A stretch of DNA of 64,000 bases from Gloeocapsa sp. PCC 7428 (GTDB lineage: Bacteria > Cyanobacteriota > Cyanobacteriia > Cyanobacteriales > Chroococcidiopsidaceae). Position 1 is the first letter of the stretch, and every line of letters begins with the position of its first letter. The position numbers and the translations under genes are program-made. Positions 56,004 to 64,000 of the stretch are shown here, one piece after another. Location of the stretch: assembly GCF_000317555.1 (NCBI RefSeq), contig NC_019745.1, positions 992,001 through 1,056,000 on the forward strand, given 5' to 3'. The notes below the pieces were generated by a model. The model was not told the DNA's origin. It made no database searches and was given only the letters and a program-made list of their open reading frames with translations.

Positions 56004-56177
56004 ACGATCAGCATCCACACCTGGCGCGTAAGCTTCCACTACTTTACCTGTTTCAGCACAAGTCACCATCAAGTAATCGCAGCAGGAGCATTGTGTCCGA
56101 ATCAATCGACTTTGGGGTATATGATGGCGTTCACCCTCACTGCCGCAGTTAGGACACCTAATTTTTTGTACAAGCAT
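55833..56177 (-). CDS. Small zinc-ribbon protein overlapping rlmN antisense
   Basis: 114 residues. The first 50-60 residues look like a conserved cyanobacterial zinc ribbon: [20 protein letters not shown] with CxxC, then [26 protein letters not shown]. The remaining 55 residues are encoded on the strand opposite the end of rlmN and have the composition of an antisense frame, so they may be a run-on past a lost stop codon. Function unknown; short cyanobacterial relatives are sometimes mis-annotated as PriA. Confidence 0.7.
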   Translation of the reverse strand: MLVQKIRCPNCGSEGERHHIPQSRLIRTQCSCCDYLMVTCAETGKVVEAYAPGVDADRLSLRCPQLPTSSVSLQTTRIAHTNSNLMLMQDVNKSLNSAKSGTLVVRFPNGVIGD

Positions 56178-56640
56178 TTTAAACCTCTGGAAGCAAGCAG
56201 TTTTAAAAAAGAAAATTTAACTTGGCAATTTAATGAACTTACAGGATTAAACAAAAAGCAACAAATCTTAAATTTGTAGCTAAATTGTGACCTACTTACT
56301 TAAGAAATCTGTTTCTCCTATATCTAGCTTGCCATTACACAAACGAAGTTGTCATATAACCTGGGGGATAGAAAGTAACAAACTAGTTTTGAGTTTACTT
56401 TTATTTTTTGCTGATCCCCGACTACATTTCTCTTGCATTGTACTGTTTTAATCTAATTTATGTAGATATTTAACTTTAAATTCAACTTTAATTAAATGGC
56501 TTAGCAAAAACTGTTGTTTGCATAACAAAGCAACCTCTAATCTGCCTTATAGTGGCGCTTTCGCTGTCTATATTTAACATTTACTTAAGATTTCGGTTCT
56601 GCCCAGGGATAGATTAACGAGTAATAAAAAAACTAAAAAT
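56178..56640. other. Intergenic region between zinc-ribbon gene and uvrC terminator
   Basis: AT-rich, no supported frame. The promoter of the zinc-ribbon gene should be in the first 150 bases. Confidence 0.4.
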
Positions 56641-56660
56641 GCCGATGTTTTCCGCATCGG
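56622..56660 (-). terminator. Rho-independent terminator of uvrC
   Basis: On the minus strand CCGATG-CGGAAAA-CATCGG (56660-56642) is followed by CATTTTTAGTTTTTTTA. It lies 43 bases past the uvrC stop. Confidence 0.85.
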
Positions 56661-56702
56661 TACATATCAATCATGCAGAACTCAGACCAGATGATTTCTA
56701 CC

Positions 56703-58604
56703 TTAAGAAGGATGAAAATAATTATAAATTTCTTGCGCTAGGTGTGGACCGATTCCTGGTGCAGCGGCTAATTGTTCTGGGGTAGCTTGACGAATATAGT
56801 CAATCGAGCGGAAATGAGCTAAAAGCTGTTTTTGTCGGTGATATCCCAAACCAGGAATTTCATCTAAGCGCGATCGCCGTAATTTATCACTACGCTGCTG
56901 GCGGTGGAACGTGACAGCAAAACGGTGTGCTTCATCGCGCAAGCGTCGTAGTAATTGTACTCCTGGTTGTTCTGCTTCAGTTACTAAGGACTGCGACTCG
57001 CCTGGTAAGAAAATTTCTTCGCGCTGCTTCGCAAGGCTAACGACGCGCAACTCATCCATTAAATTCATTTCTTGCAATACCGCCACAACGGAGGATAACT
57101 GTCCCTTACCACCATCAATCATCACAAGATCGGGCCAATCAGGATTACCTACGCGCTGTAGTTGCGGATCTTCGGCATACTTACGAAAGCGACGCTGAAT
57201 CACTTCCGCAAGGCTGGCAAAATCATCCGAGTGACCAGATGTCACCGTCGGATTCTTAATTTTATAGTGGCGATAGTATTGCTTCGCGGGTAAACCATCG
57301 ATGAAGACGACTTGAGACGCTACAGCGTTTGAACCTTGAATATGCGAAATGTCGTAACCTTCAATCCGGTGCGGTAAATCAGGTAAGTCAACAATTGCGG
57401 CAAGATCCTCCATCGCTTGCGTATTGCGATCGCTCAATTTCTGCGCGCGTTGTAATTCGTATTGTGCGTTACGTTCCACCATCTCAATGAGTTCGGCTTT
57501 GGTAGCACGTTGCGGCGCGACAATTGTCACTTTTCGCGCTTTGCGATCGCTCAACACATCTACTAGCATTTCCGCATCGGGTAATTCATGCTGTACTAAA
57601 ATCTCTGTGGGAATTTCTACCGAATCAGCCGTTTGGTAATGTTCCTCTAATACTCGTTGTAAAATTGCTCCAGGTTCAGCGTGCGCGTCTGCGACAAATC
57701 CCAAGCGTCCGACTAACTGTCCCGCCCGAATTTGAAATAACTGTACGCAAGCATAATTTTCATCAGCGGCAAGCGCGATCGCATCGCGCGACACTGTATC
57801 ATCAGGTAACGATACCTTTTGCTCTGCACTCAATGACTTTAACCCCGCAATCTGATCGCGAATTCGTGCTGCGGATTCAAAATTCAGTGCGTCTGCTGAC
57901 TTGTGCATCTGTTCAGTGAGAATATCGATCAGTTCCTGCGTTCTGCCTTGAAAGACCATCGCTACTTTTTGGACAGTTTTGCGGTATTCTTCTGGAGAAA
58001 TCAGTTTTTGACACACACCTGGGCATCGTCCCAAGTCGTAGTTAAGACACGGACGATCTTTAAATAGTGGTTGGGGTCGTTGTTTCAGCGCAAAAATTCG
58101 CTTCGATAACCGTAAGATATTACGCAGTAACCGCGAGTCGGTATAAGGTCCGTAAAATTTATCTTCTTTTTTACCTTGACGACGGTTGCGCGTGATAAAG
58201 ATACGCGGATATTCTTCTGACCAAGTAATACAGACGTAAGGATACTTCTTGTCATCTTTGAGCAGCACATTAAAATACGGCTGGTGCTGCTTAATTAAGT
58301 TTGCTTCGAGGGCTAGTGCTTCAGCTTCTGTATCTGTGACAATAAATTCAATCTCTGTTACCTGTCGCACCATCAGCGCGATGCGATCGCTGAGTTTCTG
58401 GGATTCGCGAAAGTAGGAACGAACCCGCGACCGCAATTTCCGTGATTTGCCAATGTACATAATGCGATCGCTAGCATCACGCATCAAATAAACCCCAGGT
58501 TCCGCCGGAACCTCTTTTAAACGTTGCGCTAAACGTTCTGGGTCTTTGACGAGTGGTAGTGTTTTTGTCACTAGTGTCTTGAATGGCAGTGCGTGCGATG
58601 TCAT
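56703..58604 (-). CDS. uvrC: Excinuclease ABC subunit C
   Basis: 633 residues. Makes the dual incision in nucleotide excision repair. GIY-YIG nuclease domain: [20 protein letters not shown] (about 33-52) and RSYF; UVR (UvrB-binding) motif near 210-245 ([24 protein letters not shown] region); C-terminal RNase H-like nuclease ([10 protein letters not shown] with catalytic Asp, IDGGKGQL); two helix-hairpin-helix motifs at the end ([23 protein letters not shown]). Start ATG 58604. Terminator directly downstream. Confidence 0.97.
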   Translation of the reverse strand: MTSHALPFKTLVTKTLPLVKDPERLAQRLKEVPAEPGVYLMRDASDRIMYIGKSRKLRSRVRSYFRESQKLSDRIALMVRQVTEIEFIVTDTEAEALALEANLIKQHQPYFNVLLKDDKKYPYVCITWSEEYPRIFITRNRRQGKKEDKFYGPYTDSRLLRNILRLSKRIFALKQRPQPLFKDRPCLNYDLGRCPGVCQKLISPEEYRKTVQKVAMVFQGRTQELIDILTEQMHKSADALNFESAARIRDQIAGLKSLSAEQKVSLPDDTVSRDAIALAADENYACVQLFQIRAGQLVGRLGFVADAHAEPGAILQRVLEEHYQTADSVEIPTEILVQHELPDAEMLVDVLSDRKARKVTIVAPQRATKAELIEMVERNAQYELQRAQKLSDRNTQAMEDLAAIVDLPDLPHRIEGYDISHIQGSNAVASQVVFIDGLPAKQYYRHYKIKNPTVTSGHSDDFASLAEVIQRRFRKYAEDPQLQRVGNPDWPDLVMIDGGKGQLSSVVAVLQEMNLMDELRVVSLAKQREEIFLPGESQSLVTEAEQPGVQLLRRLRDEAHRFAVTFHRQQRSDKLRRSRLDEIPGLGYHRQKQLLAHFRSIDYIRQATPEQLAAAPGIGPHLAQEIYNYFHPS

Positions 58605-59062
58605 TTTGATACGAGAATTGAATATCTGTTGAATTACGCTTTTTGCAAGCTGGCTATTTGCAATATCAAAGACTTACTACCACGTGTCAGCTTGCTGAAC
58701 CTCAAAAAAGCTTGAGATATAATTTGTAACCTTTGAACGCTGGTTCGTAAGCCTTATAGTTACCCTTTTCAGTTTAATTATGAGGATCTACGAATAACCC
58801 TATATCAATCCTAGAGGTAACTACAGCATTTGGCTGTTTAATTTTTGTAGTGATAATACGGATTTAAAATTTTGTGGTTGTTTGATATAATACTTGCAAA
58901 ATTGGCGTTTAAAGTTGCTATCAAATTCAGGCTGGCAAACATGAAATTATAACGAGTAGGAGCAAGTAAGACTGACATTTATATTGTCAAAGTTTAGATT
59001 AGTATCTAGATCAGATATAAAATTTTATACTTATACGCTTCCCTAAAATACAAAGCACAGCC
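58605..59062 (+). promoter_or_regulatory. Intergenic region with extended -10 promoter
   Basis: Divergent from uvrC. TGATATAAT (extended -10, TATAAT at 58886-58891) has a TTTAAA 17 bases upstream and points to the 59-residue gene 170 bases away. No other feature recognised in the 450 bases. Confidence 0.4.
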
Positions 59063-59242
59063 ATGAATTTGGAAGAATTTGAGACTCAATATCGAAATAC
59101 ACTTGATCGCAGCCTCAATCAATTGCAAACAACTGTTTTGTTGTTAGCACAATTAGAAGCAAACATTGCTTCTGTTAGTAAAGATCTCCAAACTCTCAGC
59201 CAAACGGTAGAAGAATTTATCAGCGAGCAGAAAACAAAGTAA
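59063..59242 (+). CDS. Small helical protein (59 aa)
   Basis: ATG 59063 to TAA 59240-59242. The sequence is a single amphipathic helix/coiled coil with regular heptads: LEEFETQYRNTLDRSLNQL then VLLLAQLEANIASVSKDLQTL then a charged end. Composition and codon use resemble those of real genes here, and a matching extended -10 box lies upstream. Likely a conserved cyanobacterial small protein; no function is known to me. It converges with the response regulator gene 15 bases away. Confidence 0.65.
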   Translation: MNLEEFETQYRNTLDRSLNQLQTTVLLLAQLEANIASVSKDLQTLSQTVEEFISEQKTK

Positions 59243-59257
59243 CCAAGATTTACCTAT

Positions 59258-59731
59258 TTAAGTAGTTAAGGTAGCCAATTCTTCTTTAATTGCTTGTTTC
59301 AACTCCGTCAAATTTACCGGCTTAACAAAATACCTTGTTGCGCCTAGACTTAATGCTCGCTGTTGATCGGCGCTAAAAGCAAACGCAGAGACTACAAATA
59401 TAGGAATATGTTGCCAGTCGGCTCGGTTTTGCAGCTTCCCTAATAAAGTGTAGCCATCAATATCTGGTAACTTTAAGTCTAATAAAATAAGTTGGGGCTG
59501 AAACTCGGTCATCTTTTGAAAAAAGCACGTGCCATCAGCTAAGCTGAGAATCTCGTAACCGCAAAAACTTAGGTAATCATCAAGCATCTGGCGGTTCAAA
59601 TCGTTATCTTCTACGATAAGAATTTTGCTACGGACGGTAGCAGACGAGATGACAGCACCTGCATCAACCGTAGAACTTTGCTGATCGCTATTCACAACTT
59701 CTTCAGATATAGTAGTCACTAACCGTAACAT
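59258..59731 (-). CDS. Single-domain response regulator
   Basis: 157 residues. An N-terminal extension of about 35 residues (Ser/Thr/Val-rich) precedes a receiver domain: VEDNDLNRQMLDDYLSF (acidic Glu-Asp), phospho-acceptor Asp in ILLDLKLPDIDG, switch VSAFAFSAD and KPVNLTELKQAI. No output domain. Resembles receiver-only proteins that act in phosphorelays with hybrid kinases (NDLNRQ start is typical of hybrid-kinase receivers). Partner not encoded nearby. Confidence 0.9.
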   Translation of the reverse strand: MLRLVTTISEEVVNSDQQSSTVDAGAVISSATVRSKILIVEDNDLNRQMLDDYLSFCGYEILSLADGTCFFQKMTEFQPQLILLDLKLPDIDGYTLLGKLQNRADWQHIPIFVVSAFAFSADQQRALSLGATRYFVKPVNLTELKQAIKEELATLTT

Positions 59732-60358
59732 TTATAAGTAAGGTCTTCCTCATGCCATAGGATTAACATATTTTTTGAAAATTACTTAATCATAGAAAAA
59801 TATTTATATTAATTTTATCTTTATTTAACAGTTATATACCTAAACAAGCAGAAAAGCTATTAATCTGGCGAAATTGCTATTTTTACAGCAAACTGACCCA
59901 ATGTATAAAACTTATAAAACTAAAGTGTAAGTGGTGGTGACAGAAGTCATACTAAGTCAAAAAGTCTTCTAAATAAATGGCATGAGAGTGTACAAGAAAT
60001 TGCAGGACTCTCGAAGTTATAGGGCAAGGCTTTATCGATTTTCAGTGCCAACCTCGCTGTAGGTTTATCCAACATTATTTTGTATAAAAAGATAAAAAAA
60101 AGAGATATTTAAGCTTAAATAGTTGAAAATAAGTATGTTTGGCTTTTAATCGGCGATTTTTTAGTTTCTACGGTGTCTTAGAAGAGATTTAAGCGAATAG
60201 CTGCTCAAAATAAAGTGAGCGATGTTTGTTGAAGAAGTTTACTAAGTAAATAAACTTTTGATTTGCGATCGCTAATTTAAGGTATTCTGAGCTTAAGATT
60301 TTAAAATTATTTAAGATTCTGATAAAAAATAATTATAGCTCGCTTGGAGAACAAAGCG
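59732..60358. other. Intergenic region upstream of deoC, no gene
   Basis: About 620 AT-rich bases without a supported frame, tRNA-like arms or known repeat. It must contain the deoC promoter and that of the response regulator. Confidence 0.45.
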
Positions 60359-61054
60359 ATGGCCGCTGACTATCCTGATATTGATATTGCGCCGTTGATT
60401 GACCATGCGCTGCTAAACCCTACAGCAACCGCAGACCAAGTACAACAGTGTTGCGAACAAGCAGATCGCTTTCAATTCGCGACTGTTTGCGTGTACCCAA
60501 CTCATGTCCGCCAAGCCGCCGAACTCCTGTATGGAAAAAACCCGCAAGTTTGTACAGTAATTGGATTTCCGACAGGCGCTACGACTTCTGCGGTCAAGCT
60601 TTATGAAGCACAAGAAGCAGTAGATAATGGCGCAACCGAGTTAGATGTTGTGATTAACCTCGGCTGGCTCAAAGCTGGTAAAACCGAGCAATTGCACCGA
60701 GAAATTGCTGAAATTTGCGAAGCAACAGGAAAAACAGTCAAAGTGATTTTGGAAACTACCCTATTGACAGATGCGGAAAAACGTCTCGCAGCAGAAATAT
60801 GTATGGATGCTGGGGCAGCGTTTCTCAAAACAAGTACGGGTTGGAATGGAGGAGCGACAGTTGCGGATGTAAAACTTTTAAAAGAAGTTGCCAAAGATCG
60901 CGTAGGTATTAAAGCGTCTGGCGGAATTCGCACAATTGAACAAGCTTTTGACTTGATTATGGCAGGTGCGACACGGTTAGGTACTTCTCGTGGTCCAGAA
61001 TTGATTCACCAACGCGATAACCTGGATAAAGAGGCAGTAGATTTAGAAGGATAA
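60359..61054 (+). CDS. deoC: Deoxyribose-phosphate aldolase
   Basis: 231 residues from ATG 60359 (GGAG 9 bases upstream; the TTG at 60344 is inside the ribosome binding site). It cleaves 2-deoxyribose-5-phosphate to glyceraldehyde-3-phosphate and acetaldehyde. TIM barrel with the Schiff-base Lys in FLKTSTGW (about 158-165), the proton-relay Lys in VGIKASGGI (about 184-192), Asp in ELDVVINLG, and KVILETTLL. Ends VDLEG. Upstream of recO by 88 bases; possibly one unit. Confidence 0.96.
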   Translation: MAADYPDIDIAPLIDHALLNPTATADQVQQCCEQADRFQFATVCVYPTHVRQAAELLYGKNPQVCTVIGFPTGATTSAVKLYEAQEAVDNGATELDVVINLGWLKAGKTEQLHREIAEICEATGKTVKVILETTLLTDAEKRLAAEICMDAGAAFLKTSTGWNGGATVADVKLLKEVAKDRVGIKASGGIRTIEQAFDLIMAGATRLGTSRGPELIHQRDNLDKEAVDLEG

Positions 61055-61141
61055 GGTAAGCGCTTAAAGGCTAAGAGTCTTTATTTATTACCTTTTACTT
61101 TTAATACTTGCTATTTTCTCTAGCCCTCAGCACCTATATTT

Positions 61142-62101
61142 ATGAGCCGAACCTACAAAGCTACTGGAATAAATTTGAAAAGTATGGCGTTAGGCGAATC
61201 AGATCGCTTGCTGACAATTTTAACGCGCGAGTTTGGTTTGGTTCGAGCAGTAGCACCAGGTTCGCGAAAGCACAATTCTAGCTTAAGTGGCAGAAGTGGT
61301 TTGTTTGTCGTCAATGAGTTGTTAATTGCGAAAGGGCGATCGCTCGATAAAATTACGCAAGCCGAAACGAAAGAATCTTATCCAGGCTTAAGTCAAGATT
61401 TGGGAAAATTAGCGGCTAGTCAGTACTTAGCAGAAATTGCATTGTATCAAGCGTTAAGCGAACAACCACAAGAAGAATTATTTAGCTTACTTCGCGAACA
61501 CCTTAGCAGGTTAGAACAATTACCTAGAAATCAGCCGCGTTGGGCGATCGCTTACCTTAGCCATGCAGTTTTTCACCTCCTAGCGATCGCCGGAATTGCA
61601 CCTCAAGTACAACGTTGCTGTTTAAGTGGAAATCCTTTACAACCAGATTTGAGTGATTCACAGTGGCAAGTAGGATTTAGTGCAGCCGCAGGTGGAATTG
61701 TTAGCTTAGAAGCCCTGGAACGCCTGCAATCCCAGGGGCGCAGCCTCATAGCATCTGAACGCGGTACTTACAATCACAAACCTACTTCTCAAGTCAAGCG
61801 TGTAGCCGACCAACCTGGACAAAGCTACCAGACAATTGCGCACCGGCAAGAAACACCCGCGTTAATTAGCCGCGTTGATGCTGCGGAACTCAATATATTA
61901 CAACAGTTATCTCAAGCTGAGTTAAATCAACTTACACCACTAGCAGCGGACAATTCTTTTGCAGACGGCAACTGGATATTTATTGAGCAAATTCTACGAC
62001 AATATGCTCAGTATCATTTTGGTCGTCCAATTCGCTCTGCTGCCTTAATCGATAGTTATTTTGCTTTGCCGACTTCTACAAACGATGATGCAACCGCCTA
62101 A
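61142..62101 (+). CDS. recO: DNA repair protein RecO
   Basis: 319 residues, about 70 longer than E. coli RecO, as usual for cyanobacteria. The N-terminal OB fold ([34 protein letters not shown]) binds ssDNA; the helical C-terminal part follows from about 85. A Cys pair in [11 protein letters not shown] is all that remains of the zinc-binding motif of some RecO proteins. It loads RecA onto SSB-coated DNA with RecR/RecF. Overlaps the MFS gene start by about 17 bases. Confidence 0.93.
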   Translation: MSRTYKATGINLKSMALGESDRLLTILTREFGLVRAVAPGSRKHNSSLSGRSGLFVVNELLIAKGRSLDKITQAETKESYPGLSQDLGKLAASQYLAEIALYQALSEQPQEELFSLLREHLSRLEQLPRNQPRWAIAYLSHAVFHLLAIAGIAPQVQRCCLSGNPLQPDLSDSQWQVGFSAAAGGIVSLEALERLQSQGRSLIASERGTYNHKPTSQVKRVADQPGQSYQTIAHRQETPALISRVDAAELNILQQLSQAELNQLTPLAADNSFADGNWIFIEQILRQYAQYHFGRPIRSAALIDSYFALPTSTNDDATA

Positions 62102-63617
62102 TTTAGATACAGAAAGCTTTTTATCATCTCCTCGCTTACATAGCACCAACCGGAGGAAGGAGACATCATTTTATCATCACTATCCAGATACCTCGTATGT
62201 TTATCAAGTTTCGCACGAAAATACAACGAACAGCGATGTCGTCAGCAATAAAGTTGCTCAGGGAGCAACGAATGGTTCATTACTGAAACACAGCGGCGAA
62301 GAAGACACAACGATTGCAACGACACCAGCCGATGGCGAAGCTGCCGAGGTCGGTTTTTTACCTGTATTAAAAAATCGCAATTTCCTGGCACTGTGGAGCG
62401 GTCAAGTTTTTTCACAGCTAGCGGATAAAGTCTATTTAGTTTTAATGATTGCGATTATTTCCACCCGTTTTCAGGCAAGCAACCAAAGTATCAGCGGTTG
62501 GGTATCAGCAATCATGATGGCGTTTACAATTCCTGCGGTACTGTTTGGTTCCGTTGCTGGTGTCTTTGTAGACCGATGGTCTACAAAAGCCGTGCTGGTA
62601 GTGACAAATTTAGTACGTGGTGGTTTAGTGTTATCAATTCCAGTGCTGTTGTGGATGACGCAAGACTGGAGTGCAGTTGGTAGTTTGCCGGCGGGTTTTG
62701 CAATTTTACTTGTATTATCTTTTCTCGTTTCTACCTTGACACAGTTTTTTGCTCCCGCAGAGCAAGCAGCAATTCCCTTGATTGTGGAACGGCGTCATTT
62801 ATTGTCGGCAAATTCCTTATATACGACAACGATGATGGCGTTAGTCGTTGTTGGGTTTGCTGTCGGCGAACCGCTGCTAGCAATTGCCGATGCCTTGACG
62901 ATGCGATTTGGTTCTGAGATTGGTAAAGAACTCGTTGTCGGTGGTAGTTATGCGATCGCGGGTTGTTTATTAATGCTATTGAAAACAGGTGAGAAAAATC
63001 GCGAAACTGAGGAAGCGCCGCACATTTGGCAAGATTTACGCGATGGATTGGAATATTTACGGAAAAATCACCGAATTCGGACGGCTCTCATTCAGCTTGT
63101 CATTTTATTTTCTATTTTCGCAGCGCTGGCGGTTTTGGCGGTGCGGATGGCAGAGGTGATTCCGCAAATGAAATCTTCGCAGTTTGGCTTTTTACTCGCG
63201 GCTGGTGGTTTAGGAATTGCCGCAGGTGCAACGCTATTAGGTCAGTACGGACAGCGTATTTCTCCGATTCAACTGAGCCTTTATGGTTCCGTGGGAATTG
63301 CAGGGTGTTTAATTGGGTTAGCGATATTTACTGAACAACTTTTAGCTGTACTATTATTAATTACACTTTTAGGCGGCTTTGCGTCTTTAGTCGCGATTCC
63401 GATGCAAACGGCGATTCAAAAAGAAACTTCTCCAGAAATGCGAGGGAAAATTTTTGGACTACAAAATAACGTCATCAATATTGCCTTGACACTACCGCTA
63501 GCGTTAGCCGGAGTCGCCGAGACATTTATCGGCTTGCAGGCAGTTTTTTTGAGTTTAGCAGCGGCAGCGATCGCAGGAGGTGTCTTAACCTGGTATATTT
63601 GCCGTACAGAGACATAA
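62085..63617 (+). CDS. MFS transporter
   Basis: About 510 residues. A polar N-terminal extension of roughly 90 residues is followed by 12 likely spans (first at [20 protein letters not shown]). MFS-type motif [15 protein letters not shown] lies between TM2 and TM3. The pattern matches the MFS_3 group (enterobactin/macrolide exporters), so efflux is more likely than uptake. Start ATG 62085/62088 overlaps recO; no good ribosome binding site, so expression may rely on coupling. The substrate is unknown. Confidence 0.88.
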   Translation: MMQPPNLDTESFLSSPRLHSTNRRKETSFYHHYPDTSYVYQVSHENTTNSDVVSNKVAQGATNGSLLKHSGEEDTTIATTPADGEAAEVGFLPVLKNRNFLALWSGQVFSQLADKVYLVLMIAIISTRFQASNQSISGWVSAIMMAFTIPAVLFGSVAGVFVDRWSTKAVLVVTNLVRGGLVLSIPVLLWMTQDWSAVGSLPAGFAILLVLSFLVSTLTQFFAPAEQAAIPLIVERRHLLSANSLYTTTMMALVVVGFAVGEPLLAIADALTMRFGSEIGKELVVGGSYAIAGCLLMLLKTGEKNRETEEAPHIWQDLRDGLEYLRKNHRIRTALIQLVILFSIFAALAVLAVRMAEVIPQMKSSQFGFLLAAGGLGIAAGATLLGQYGQRISPIQLSLYGSVGIAGCLIGLAIFTEQLLAVLLLITLLGGFASLVAIPMQTAIQKETSPEMRGKIFGLQNNVINIALTLPLALAGVAETFIGLQAVFLSLAAAAIAGGVLTWYICRTET

Positions 63618-63724
63618 ACTCTCAAATAAAAAACACGGCAAGGAAATGAGCAGGAGGAACCTGTTTCAACTTTGCGCCCCTCATTGATCCCTCACTTACC
63701 TGAGAAAATCGCACCTCAACCTGA

Positions 63725-64000
63725 ATGCATATTGCCTGGCTCGGAAAAAAATCACCATTTTGTGGCAATGTCACGTATAGTCGAGAAGTCACTAATGCCC
63801 TATTAGAGCGGGGACATCAAGTCAGCTTTCTTCACTTTGCGCAAGAGGAAGAAGAGCCTGATAACTGGCCAGATTGTCCAGAAGTTTCCCTACCATTTTT
63901 GTACAAATCCCAAGTTTACACAATTCCGACGCTAAAAGCTGCCAAGGTCTTAAGTCAATCTTTGCAGCAACTTAAACCTGATATCGTCCACGCGTCGTTA
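63725..64000 (+). CDS. GT4 glycosyltransferase, cut by window end
   Basis: First 92 residues only. MHIAWLGKKSPFCGNVTYSR is a GT-B acceptor-domain start with a glycine loop, followed by EVTNALLERGHQVSFLHFAQ and LKPDIVHASL, the typical end of the first Rossmann strand set. It continues beyond 64000. The start resembles cyanobacterial GT4 enzymes of glycolipid synthesis (DGDG synthase DgdA type), but too little is visible to claim that. Confidence 0.85.
   Translation, partial: MHIAWLGKKSPFCGNVTYSREVTNALLERGHQVSFLHFAQEEEEPDNWPDCPEVSLPFLYKSQVYTIPTLKAAKVLSQSLQQLKPDIVHASL

Noticed and set aside
1-64000. CRISPR array, tRNA or rRNA genes
   Set aside because: I saw no regularly spaced direct repeats with unique spacers, no convincing T-arm/acceptor pairs and no rRNA-like stretch. 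A tRNAscan/Infernal run would be needed to exclude them fully.
1-64000. Frequent GCGATCGC octamers as a special signal
   Set aside because: This is the HIP1 sequence, abundant across many cyanobacterial chromosomes, and not specific to any feature here.

Overview
The window is chromosomal DNA of a cyanobacterium. It carries psbO (photosystem II extrinsic protein), ndhH (NDH-1), the cyanobacteria-type arginine dihydrolase argZ/agrE, a group 3 sigma factor of SigF type and a four-ACT-domain aspartokinase. The HIP1 octamer (GCGATCGC) and its core are scattered throughout. The style (HIP1-rich, many interspersed repeats, DHS-like gene, large glycan locus) fits a unicellular or colonial lineage of the Gloeocapsa/Chroococcidiopsis kind, but that placement is inference. 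I saw no rRNA, tRNA, CRISPR array, integrase or intact transposase.

Layout. 1-1.7 kb: macro-domain protein and a deoxyhypusine-synthase-like gene. 1.85-9.83 kb: an accessory region lying between the convergent DHS-like gene and argZ. It is littered with copies of the 3' end of argZ, all in argZ orientation. Between the copies sit a HAD phosphatase, a coupled ParA-glutaminase-PAS sensor operon, and three decayed toxin-antitoxin modules (an MNT gene fused in frame to an argZ tail, a VapC stub, and a PemK/MazF with an internal stop). 9.8-15.5 kb: argZ and a 1051-residue RTX/FG-GAP secreted protein. 16-29 kb: housekeeping (lysC, exbB/exbD, pepA, psbO, sigF, hisS) with small conserved proteins and a possible structured RNA near 20.2 kb. 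29-35 kb: GNAT, response regulator, a type II topoisomerase A subunit and selO.

34.8-43.7 kb: an eight-gene minus-strand run that looks like one glycan or glycoside assembly and export locus. It has a glycosidase-glycosyltransferase fusion, an MsbA-like ABC exporter, an APH-type small-molecule kinase, two more glycosyltransferases and two left-handed beta-helix acyltransferases. Upstream of the first gene is a five-fold 11-bp-period CT(T/C)(T/A)A array of the kind bound by OmpR/PhoB regulators. Next to it lie a histidine kinase and an OmpR-type regulator. Divergent from those is a MacA/MacB-like efflux pair with no ATPase gene between the two components. The gap instead holds an S23/IVP four-helix-bundle gene flanked by inverted purine/pyrimidine repeats. 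An AraC regulator follows.

50-64 kb: ndhH, an FAD monooxygenase-like enzyme, a glycosyltransferase, rlmN (overlapped antisense by a zinc-ribbon gene), uvrC, a 59-residue protein, a response regulator, deoC, recO, an MFS transporter and the start of another GT4 glycosyltransferase cut by the window end.

The two strongest leads are the repeated argZ 3' ends, which look like scars of repeated insertion at one gene end, and the glycan locus with its own putative operator array.
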